Below, piece by piece: positions 1 through 5,700 of a DNA stretch of 6,867 nt. Source of the stretch: Hyphomicrobiales bacterium (lineage in GTDB: Bacteria > Pseudomonadota > Alphaproteobacteria > Rhizobiales > JALURZ01); contig JALURZ010000003.1 in NCBI GenBank assembly GCA_027058735.1, positions 1-6,867 of the forward strand, given 5' to 3'. The first letter of the stretch is position 1. The number at the start of each line of letters is the position of its first letter. The notes under the pieces were generated by a model. It saw nothing but the letters and a program-made list of their open reading frames with translations, ran no database searches and had not been told where the DNA came from. Position numbers and translations under genes: made by a program.

Positions 1-384
1 CGTTGCGGCCACCGCGGCATCGCTGCCGAGCGCGGCGACCACCAGCGGCACGCCGAGATATCCCACATTGCCATAGCTGCCGGCGCTGGCCTGAATGGCG
101 GCGACCGGAAAGCGGGCCTTGAATACCGTGATCGCCACGGCGAAAATCAGCAGGAAAACCAGATAGGTCGAAAGCGTTGTGCTGGCGATGAACCCCAGAT
201 TGGCGATTCTTCCGGGTTCCGCCTGGGAAACCGTCAGAAAGACCAGGGCCGGAAGGGCAAAATAGAAAACAAACGTGTTCAGCCACGCAAGGCCGCGCTC
301 GGTGTGATCGAACATCCGCGTCGCCAGGGCGCCGATCAGGATCAGTCCGAAAAACGGCAAAGCCAGGTTGAAGATAATGTCCAC
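1..384 (-). CDS. AEC (auxin efflux carrier) family transporter, N-terminal part, cut by the left window edge
   Basis: Inner-membrane carrier of the AEC family, which includes malonate/malate permease-like proteins (MdcF type) and other organic-anion exporters or importers. Only the first 128 codons are present. Hydrophobic helices are visible at about residues 4-20, 32-52, 64-88 and from about 103 on. The stretch SYGNVGYLGVPL (103-114), with its Asn/Gly/Pro pattern in a helix, is typical of AEC proteins, as is the opening NLALPFFGLILIG (6-18). I chose the GTG at 384 (minus strand) because the family-like sequence begins there; an in-frame TTG 14 codons upstream is the only other option before a TGA. 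No good Shine-Dalgarno lies close to the GTG (GAGGGA is about 21 bases away), so the start is uncertain. The gene is divergent from the CoA-ester lyase gene. The substrate cannot be read from this fragment; a carboxylate is an inference from the neighbour. Confidence 0.85.
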   Translation of the reverse strand, partial: MDIIFNLALPFFGLILIGALATRMFDHTERGLAWLNTFVFYFALPALVFLTVSQAEPGRIANLGFIASTTLSTYLVFLLIFAVAITVFKARFPVAAIQASAGSYGNVGYLGVPLVVAALGSDAAVAAT

Positions 385-419
385 AGGTTGGTCGTTGACG
401 GTGAATCCCTCGCGCGGCA

Positions 420-447
420 AGTATGGTCACTTGCGCCTCCCGGTCAA
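420..447 (-). promoter_or_regulatory. Candidate sigma70-type promoter for the AEC transporter gene
   Basis: On the minus strand a -35 box TTGACC (plus positions 442-447, 5/6 to TTGACA) is separated by 16 bases from a -10 box CATACT (420-425, 4/6 to TATAAT). Transcription would start near 413, giving a leader of about 30 bases before the GTG at 384. This also argues against the upstream TTG start, which would overlap the promoter. Pattern match only. Confidence 0.35.
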
Positions 448-494
448 TAGAGGCAAAGGCACACGGGACGCCCTGGCCGGGGCGATTGGCAAGA

Positions 495-517
495 TTGGCG
501 GATACAGTGGCCGCCAA
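495..517. repeat. Perfect 7-bp inverted repeat in the divergent intergenic region, possible operator
   Basis: TTGGCGG at 495-501 and CCGCCAA at 511-517 are exact reverse complements separated by 9 bases, so the arm centres lie 16 bases apart. The left half is preceded by a direct copy of GATTGGC (484-490 and 493-499, period 9). The repeat lies between the AEC and lyase genes, about 70 bases before the lyase start. It sits where the -35 region would be for a weak possible -10 (TATAGC, 524-529). This geometry suits a dimeric repressor or LysR/GntR-type activator site; a simple hairpin in the leader is the alternative. No regulator gene is in the window. Confidence 0.4.
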
Positions 518-588
518 CTGCTGTATAGCGTTCAATCACCGCGCAAATGTGGCAGACTGTGAGCGATGCAATCACTTCGGGACAGGCG

Positions 589-1638
589 ATGAAAACACCG
601 GCTGATTTCTACAAAGCGCTGGCGGTTGGCGCACCCGATCCGCTGCGCGCGCTTCCTGTCAATCTGGAGCGCATGATCCATTTCGTGCCGCCGCATATCG
701 ACAAGGTGCGCGCAAAGGTGCCGGAACTTGCCGCCAGGGTGGATGTCATATTGGGCAATCTTGAAGATGCCATCCCCGCCGACGCCAAACAGGCTGCGCG
801 CGAGGGCTTTCTGGAAATGGCGGGATCCTGCAATTTCGGCACGACCGGCCTGTGGGTGCGCATCAACGCGCTGAACAGCCCCTGGGTGCTCGATGACATC
901 GACGCCGTCATGACCGGTGCGGGCGGCAGGCTGGACGTCATCATGGTGCCAAAGGTGGAAGGCCCGTGGGATATCCATTTTCTCGATCAGTTGCTTGCAC
1001 AATATGAAGCCAGAAACGGGTTCGAAAAGCCGGTGCTTCTGCACGCCATTCTGGAAACCGCGCAAGGGGTGAAGAATGTCGAAGCGATTGCCGCTGCCAG
1101 CCCGCGCATGCACGGCATGAGTTTGGGCCCCGCCGATCTGGCCGCGTCGCGCGGCATGAAAACCACGCGCGTCGGCGGCGGCCATCCGGGCTATGGCGTT
1201 CTGGGTGACGGTGCGGGGACGGCCGCGCAGCGCGCATTTTTCCAGCAGGACCTGTGGCACTACACGATCGCGCGCATGGTCGATGCCTGCGCCAGTTGCG
1301 GCCTGAAGGCGTTTTACGGCCCGTTCGGCGATTTTTCGGACCCGGCGGCGTGCGAAGCGCAGTTTCGCAATGCCTTTCTGCAGGGCTGCGCCGGCGCCTG
1401 GACGCTGCATCCAAGCCAGATCGATATCGCCAAGCAGGTGTTCAGCCCCGCGGTCGAAGAGGTTTTGTTCGCGAAAAAAATCCTGGAAGCCATGCCCGAT
1501 GGAACCGGGGCGGTGATGATCGAGGGCAAGATGCAGGATGATGCGACCTGGAAGCAGGCCCGCGTGATGGTGGAACTGGCGAGGATGGTCGCAGAAAGGG
1601 ACCCGCGGCTGGCGGGCGAATATGGGCTGGAGAGTTGA
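589..1638 (+). CDS. mcl: Malyl-CoA / beta-methylmalyl-CoA / citramalyl-CoA lyase, Chloroflexus MCL type (HpcH/HpaI-CitE superfamily)
   Basis: Cytosolic Mg2+-dependent TIM-barrel lyase expected to split, or form by aldol condensation, CoA esters such as malyl-CoA (glyoxylate + acetyl-CoA), beta-methylmalyl-CoA or citramalyl-CoA. From memory the protein resembles the trifunctional lyase of the Chloroflexus 3-hydroxypropionate bi-cycle along its whole length, and 349 aa is close to that enzyme's roughly 348. Superfamily motifs present: LEDAIP at 58-63, VRIN with Arg91, ILET with the likely metal ligand Glu156, GPADLA with the likely metal ligand Asp183, TLHP at 272-275, and the C-terminal lid stretch MQDDATWKQA (315-324), which carries acidic residues where the family's catalytic Asp lies. 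I chose the ATG at 589 because its N-terminus (KTPADFYKALAVGAPDP) and the total length fit the family and a weak SD (GGGACAGG) lies just upstream. The frame also has an ATG at 547 without an SD. Exact substrate is unknown. Divergent from the AEC transporter. Confidence 0.85.
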   Translation: MKTPADFYKALAVGAPDPLRALPVNLERMIHFVPPHIDKVRAKVPELAARVDVILGNLEDAIPADAKQAAREGFLEMAGSCNFGTTGLWVRINALNSPWVLDDIDAVMTGAGGRLDVIMVPKVEGPWDIHFLDQLLAQYEARNGFEKPVLLHAILETAQGVKNVEAIAAASPRMHGMSLGPADLAASRGMKTTRVGGGHPGYGVLGDGAGTAAQRAFFQQDLWHYTIARMVDACASCGLKAFYGPFGDFSDPAACEAQFRNAFLQGCAGAWTLHPSQIDIAKQVFSPAVEEVLFAKKILEAMPDGTGAVMIEGKMQDDATWKQARVMVELARMVAERDPRLAGEYGLES

Positions 1639-1644
1639 AGTCCG

Positions 1645-1669
1645 CACCGCGCTCTGTTGAATCGCGGTG
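1645..1669 (+). terminator. Weak hairpin just after the lyase gene, possible terminator
   Basis: CACCGCG (1645-1651) pairs with CGCGGTG (1663-1669) around an 11-base loop, starting 7 bases after the lyase stop codon. No T-run follows, so it is not a classical intrinsic terminator. It may stabilise the 3' end or do nothing. Confidence 0.25.
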
Positions 1670-1727
1670 GCCTCGCGCCTTAGATTGGCCACACTCATCC
1701 GGGTTGTTGTCCAGATACGTTTATGCC

Positions 1728-1755
1728 TTGAGGATTGCAGCGTTTTTGCTAAATT
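1728..1755 (+). promoter_or_regulatory. Candidate promoter for hspQ
   Basis: TTGAGG (1728-1733, 4/6 to the -35 consensus) and TAAATT (1750-1755, 4/6 to the -10) are 16 bases apart, and the -10 carries an extended TG (TGCTAAATT, 1747-1755). The stretch is A/T-richer than its surroundings. The CTTGAGG start also resembles the 5' half of heat-shock (sigma32) promoters, which would suit hspQ, but I see no convincing sigma32 -10. Pattern match only. Confidence 0.35.
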
Positions 1756-1802
1756 CAGGACATTCGCCGCCAGTTCTCGCGCCGCAGAAATGAGTGTTGT
1801 CC

Positions 1803-2138
1803 ATGCCGCGAATCAGACGAAGGGCCCGGTTCATGATCGGTCAGGTGGTCCGGCACCGGCACTACCCGTTTCGCGGTGTGATTTTCGATGTGGACCCGAC
1901 CTATTCCGATTCGCAGGAATGGTGGGAATCGATTCCTGAAGAGGTGCGGCCGAAAAAAGACCAACCCTATTATCATCTGTTTGCCGAGAACGCCGAAACC
2001 ACATATATCGCCTATGTGTCGGAGCAGAATCTGCTGGACGACACAGATAACGGGCCGGTAAACCATCCGCAGATCGATGAGGTTTTCGGCGACTTTCAAG
2101 GTGGCTCCTATCAATTCCGCGATCTTCAGGCCAACTAG
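1803..2138 (+). CDS. hspQ: Heat shock protein HspQ (YccV / hemimethylated-DNA-binding family)
   Basis: Small cytosolic protein of the HspQ family. In enterobacteria, HspQ is heat-induced, binds hemimethylated DNA weakly and acts as a specificity factor that enhances substrate degradation by the Lon protease. Family signatures: IGQVVRHR (12-19), the FRGVIFDVDPTYS stretch (23-35), WWESIPEEVRP (40-50), DQPYYHLFAE (53-62) and YVSEQNLL (71-78). The insert with WWESIPEEVRPKKDQP is the alphaproteobacterial form. Length is 111 aa from ATG 1803; the family is about 105-120. Start choice is uncertain: GTG 1794 is in frame just upstream, while ATG 1833 has the best SD (GAAGGG at 1819-1824, 8 bases away) but would begin directly at MIGQ and drop the ARF residues that I recall before IGQ in relatives. 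The downstream binding-protein gene begins 22 bases after the stop, so read-through is likely. Confidence 0.9.
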   Translation: MPRIRRRARFMIGQVVRHRHYPFRGVIFDVDPTYSDSQEWWESIPEEVRPKKDQPYYHLFAENAETTYIAYVSEQNLLDDTDNGPVNHPQIDEVFGDFQGGSYQFRDLQAN

Positions 2139-2160
2139 GCTGCCCGCCCGTCCGTTCACA

Positions 2161-3966
2161 ATGGGGCGCTGCGTGGCGCGCATGTTTCTGGCCGGCCTGA
2201 TCGTTGCCGCCCTCAGCGTCCAAGGCGCTGTATCGGCCCAGCCGCGCCACGCGATAGCTATGCACGGCGAGCCGGCCTACGCGCCGGATTTCAGGAATTT
2301 TTCATATGCCAATCCCGCGGCCCCCAAGGGCGGCGAGATCACGTTTTCCGTAACCGGCACCTTCAACAGCCTCAACCCGCTTATCATCAAGGGCGTGCCG
2401 GCGGCCGGCGTTCGCGGCCATGTTTATGAAAGCCTGATGGCACGCTCGTTCGATGAACCGTTTTCGCTCTATGGCCTGCTTGCCGAAACGATTGAGACGC
2501 CGGACGACCGCAGTTGGGTTTCCTTCGTGCTGAGGCCCGAAGCCCGGTTCTCCGATGGCCGCCCGGTCAGCGTGGATGACGTCGTTTTTTCGTGGCAGAC
2601 CCTGAAAACATCCGGGCGGCCGAACCACCGGTTTTACTATTCCAAGGTGGCGCGAATCGAGCGGCCGGGCCCGCGAACCGTAAAATTCGTTTTCAGCGGC
2701 CCGCCCGATCGTGAATTGCCGCTCATCCTGGGTCTCATGCCGATTTTGCCGAAACATGTTTTCGAGACCCGTGAGTTCGAAGCGACATCGCTGGAAATTC
2801 CCGTTGGCAGCGGCCCCTATGTGGTCGAAACCGTCAAGCCGGGCGCGTTGATCGGATATCGGCGCAACGCCGAATACTGGGGCCGCGATCTGGCGGTCAA
2901 TGCCGGACGGTTTAACTTTGAGCGCATTCGCTACGAATATTTTCGCGATGGCAGCGCGGCCTTCGAGGCCTTCAAGAAGGGGCTGATCGACGTGCGCATC
3001 GAGAATGATCCCACCCGCTGGGCGACCGGCTATGATTTCCCGGCCGTGCGCCAGGGCCTCGTCGTCAAGGAGGAGTTCAGGACCGGCCTGCCCTCGGGCA
3101 TGTCCGCCCTTGTGTTCAACACCAGGCGAAAGGTTTTTTCCGATATCCGCGTGCGCAAGGCGCTGACCTTGATGTTTGACTTCGAGTGGATCAACGCCAA
3201 TCTCTATTTCGGTCTCTATACGCGCATCCAGAGCTATTTCGGCAATTCCGAACTGTCGTCCCAGGGCCGCCCGGCCTCGGCCTATGAGCGTGAAATTCTC
3301 GGCGCTTTTCCCGGCGTCGTGCCCCCCGATATCCTGGAAGGGCGCTATGCCAGCCCCCGCAGCGACGGCAGCGGGCGCAACCGCGCCAACCGGCGGCGCG
3401 CCATCAGGCTGCTGCGCGATGCCGGCTATAGCGCCAGGAGCGGCACCATGGTGTCGGCGGAGACCGGCGAGCCGCTGACCTTCGAGATCCTGATCGCGAC
3501 GCGCGAACAGGAGCGTCTGGCGCTGAGTTATGCGCGCAATCTGAAGAAACTGGGCATCGCCGCAACGGTCCGGCAGGTGGACAGCACGCAGATGCAGCGC
3601 CGCCGCCAGGACTATGATTTCGACATGATGCCCTATAACTGGTTCGCCTCGCTCTCGCCGGGCAATGAACAGAGTTTCTACTGGGGATCGAAAGGCCGCA
3701 CGCAGCCGGGCACGAGAAACTACATGGGCGCGCGGGAACCTGCCATCGACGCCATGATCGCCGCCCTGCTGAAAGCGCGCAAACGCGAGCGATTTGTTGA
3801 CGCCGTGCGGGCGCTGGACCGGGTGCTGCTGGCCGGGCAATACGGCATTCCCCTGTTTTTCCTCCCCAAACAATGGGTCGCCCGGCGCGCATTCATCCGC
3901 CGCCCCGAAAAAACGTCGCTTTACGGCTTTCGCATAGATACTTGGTGGTCGGTCAAGAATCAGTAG
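2161..3966 (+). CDS. YejA-like periplasmic oligopeptide-binding protein (ABC transporter solute-binding family 5)
   Basis: Periplasmic receptor that would deliver a peptide-like ligand to an ABC importer; E. coli YejA works with YejBEF and takes up peptides including microcin C. The 601-aa protein begins with a Sec signal peptide: Arg-containing n-region, hydrophobic core at about 8-20 and a VSA cleavage site at 24-26. No lipobox is present, so it should be soluble. YejA-like sequence follows throughout: NPAAPKGGEI (51-60), GTFNSLNPL (66-74), ARFSDGRPVSVDDVVFSW (128-145), GSGPYVVE (216-223), AFEAFKKGLIDVRIENDPTRWAT (267-289), VFSDIRVRKALTLMFDFEW (325-343) and the C-terminal YGFRIDTWW (588-596). 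The frame is open back to 2077 inside hspQ, but ATG 2161 gives the signal peptide; ATG 2182 is also possible. No permease or ATPase genes are seen on either side. It is followed after 38 bases by an adenylate-forming protein. Ligand unknown. Confidence 0.88.
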   Translation: MGRCVARMFLAGLIVAALSVQGAVSAQPRHAIAMHGEPAYAPDFRNFSYANPAAPKGGEITFSVTGTFNSLNPLIIKGVPAAGVRGHVYESLMARSFDEPFSLYGLLAETIETPDDRSWVSFVLRPEARFSDGRPVSVDDVVFSWQTLKTSGRPNHRFYYSKVARIERPGPRTVKFVFSGPPDRELPLILGLMPILPKHVFETREFEATSLEIPVGSGPYVVETVKPGALIGYRRNAEYWGRDLAVNAGRFNFERIRYEYFRDGSAAFEAFKKGLIDVRIENDPTRWATGYDFPAVRQGLVVKEEFRTGLPSGMSALVFNTRRKVFSDIRVRKALTLMFDFEWINANLYFGLYTRIQSYFGNSELSSQGRPASAYEREILGAFPGVVPPDILEGRYASPRSDGSGRNRANRRRAIRLLRDAGYSARSGTMVSAETGEPLTFEILIATREQERLALSYARNLKKLGIAATVRQVDSTQMQRRRQDYDFDMMPYNWFASLSPGNEQSFYWGSKGRTQPGTRNYMGAREPAIDAMIAALLKARKRERFVDAVRALDRVLLAGQYGIPLFFLPKQWVARRAFIRRPEKTSLYGFRIDTWWSVKNQ

Positions 3967-4004
3967 ATAAACAGGGCTGAAGAGGCACCTGATTTATCGT
4001 CGTC

Positions 4005-5693
4005 ATGATTCTATCCGAACAGCAGACCATCACCGAAAATACCGAGGCGGGCGTGTGGGGCGACACGACGCTCGACGCCCTGTTCTGCAAGACCGTTCGC
4101 GAATTTCCCGACCGGCTGGCCGTTGTCGATCCGCCCGACAAGCAGGCGTTTTGCGGCAGCGCCCCGCGGCGCCTGAATTTTGGCGAACTGGATGGCGCGG
4201 TGGACCGGCTGGCCGCCACATTCGCCAGGCTGGGGCTGCGGCCCGATGACGTCGTTATCGTGCAGCTTCCCAATACCGTGGAGCTGATCGTCACCTTGCT
4301 GGCCGCCATCCGCGCCGGCCTCATCGTCAGTCCCGTGCCATTGCAGTGGCGCAGGCCTGAGATGCTGGAGGCCCTGCCCGCTGTCGCGCCGCGCGCCTTT
4401 GTGACCCGTGCGAGCGTGAACGGGCACGAACACGGCGAGCAGGCCCGCCAGGTGTGCAGCGAAATCATGAGCGTGCGGTTCGTGTTTGGTTTCGGCCAGG
4501 GCCTGCCCGATGGCATCATCCCGCTCGATGCCGTTTTCGAAAGCGAAGGCGACCCGTTTGTCCCCGATCTGCTGAGCGTTTCGCTGTCGGCCAATGATAT
4601 TGCAACCGTGTGCTGGGCAGGCGGGGCCATGGGCAGGCCCGCGCCCGTTCCACGTTCTCACAACCAGTGGATTGCGGCCGGCCTGATGGTGATGCTGGAA
4701 GCCGGTCTGGCGCGCGGTTCAACGCTGCTGAACCCCTATCCGCTCAACAGCCTTGCCGACATTGGCGGCCTGTTCGTGACCTGGCTGCTGTGCGGCGGAA
4801 CACTTGTGCAGCACCACGCACTGGACATGGAGGTGCTGCTGCAACAATTGCACGCCGAACACGTGGCCTATACCGCGCTGCCGCCGCCGCTGCTGAAGAC
4901 GCTGATCGGTTCCGAGCCGTTCAGCCGGATCTGCGAACCGGGTCATCTGCGGGCGATCGGATGCATGTGGCGCGATCCGGTGTTGGCGCATGATTATGGC
5001 GATCTGGGTTCCGCCTCCGGCCCCGCCGTGGTCGATGTGCGATGCCTGGAAGAAATGGCGCTGACGGCGCGTATTCGCGCAGACGGCGTCCAGCCCGGCC
5101 TTATCCCCCATGGCGATTGGCGCGCGCCGAACGGTGCGCCCGGCGGCCCCGTGCTGCTGCAGGCGCGGGTCAAGGGCGGGACCCGCTCCAACGCGGAAAA
5201 AGAGTCGCTGCTGTCGGGTGAACTGATGATCAAGAGCCCGATGATGTTCGACCGCTATTTTCCCAGTGTACGCTCCGACACCGACCCGGGCCAGCTTGTC
5301 AGGGACGCGCGTGGATACTGCACGACATCGCTGGAGTGCAAGCTGGTTGGAGATGGAGAGCCGATGATCGCCTGTGTATCGCGCGGCCCGGACGTGCTGT
5401 ATCACGGCGGGGTCTGCCTGTCCGCCCGCGAACTCGACAGCCTGTATTGCAGCTTCGACGGTCTGGCGGATGCCGCTGCTTTCACCTGCCCGGACCCGCA
5501 TTTGGGCAGCCGGATCCTGGCCGCGGTCGTACCCTCGCCGGGGCACACCATCACATATGGCGATTTTGTCGATTTCCTGCGCCAGCGCGACGTGGCTCCC
5601 TACAAGATCCCGGACCGCCTGGTCACCGTCAAAACCATTCCGCGCGATGACGCCGGGCGTGTGCTTCGCGAAGAGGTGCTGACGCTGGTATAG
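4005..5693 (+). CDS. Degenerate EntE-like adenylate-forming (AMP-binding) protein, probable pseudoenzyme
   Basis: A 562-aa protein collinear with class I adenylate-forming enzymes, closest in texture to EntE/DhbE (aryl-acid-AMP ligases). Typical parts include WGDTTLDALF (18-27), the LNFGELD entry (57-63), VAYTALPPPLL (287-297), SGELMIKSP (404-412) and the C-terminal APYKIPDRL (531-539). The catalytic motifs have decayed. The P-loop, normally SGGTTGxPK, reads AGGAMGRPA at 205-213, without its Ser, both Thr and Lys. The A5 GM(T/A)E motif is not recognisable (VRCLEEMA near 345-352). The A7 GD that binds the ribose is Ser-Leu at 442-443. The A10 lysine is Arg552. The hinge motif is partly kept (Arg460, Asp463, Gly468-Gly469). 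The frame is uninterrupted with normal codon use, so the protein is probably made and folded. ATG 4005 follows an in-frame TGA; no strong SD is visible. An intact ligase gene follows 7 bases later. A regulatory, scaffold or ligand-binding role is inference; a weak or altered enzyme is the alternative. Confidence 0.82.
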   Translation: MILSEQQTITENTEAGVWGDTTLDALFCKTVREFPDRLAVVDPPDKQAFCGSAPRRLNFGELDGAVDRLAATFARLGLRPDDVVIVQLPNTVELIVTLLAAIRAGLIVSPVPLQWRRPEMLEALPAVAPRAFVTRASVNGHEHGEQARQVCSEIMSVRFVFGFGQGLPDGIIPLDAVFESEGDPFVPDLLSVSLSANDIATVCWAGGAMGRPAPVPRSHNQWIAAGLMVMLEAGLARGSTLLNPYPLNSLADIGGLFVTWLLCGGTLVQHHALDMEVLLQQLHAEHVAYTALPPPLLKTLIGSEPFSRICEPGHLRAIGCMWRDPVLAHDYGDLGSASGPAVVDVRCLEEMALTARIRADGVQPGLIPHGDWRAPNGAPGGPVLLQARVKGGTRSNAEKESLLSGELMIKSPMMFDRYFPSVRSDTDPGQLVRDARGYCTTSLECKLVGDGEPMIACVSRGPDVLYHGGVCLSARELDSLYCSFDGLADAAAFTCPDPHLGSRILAAVVPSPGHTITYGDFVDFLRQRDVAPYKIPDRLVTVKTIPRDDAGRVLREEVLTLV

Positions 5694-5700
5694 TGGCGTC

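Noticed and set aside
368..605. Short plus-strand open frames of about 60 codons in the divergent intergenic region
   Set aside because: No SD and no family resemblance; they overlap the AEC 5' end or the lyase start.
532..1698. Long open frame of about 388 codons on the minus strand across the lyase gene
   Set aside because: It is antisense to a clearly homologous gene; such frames arise from G/C-biased third positions. Its composition (many His, Arg, Gln) matches no family.
2077..2160. Longer N-terminus of the YejA-like protein starting inside hspQ
   Set aside because: It would place 28 extra residues before a clear signal peptide and overlap the hspQ end; ATG 2161 is the better start.
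2302..3873. Open frame of about 523 codons on the minus strand opposite the YejA-like gene
   Set aside because: Shadow of the real gene in GC-rich DNA; no recognisable domain, signal peptide or RBS, and the plus-strand frame has family motifs from end to end.
4005..5693. Degenerate ligase as a pseudogene or a sequencing-frameshift artefact
   Set aside because: The frame is unbroken for 562 codons, alignment with EntE-type enzymes stays collinear on both sides of each altered motif, and codon bias is like the neighbours, so local frameshifts do not explain the lost residues.
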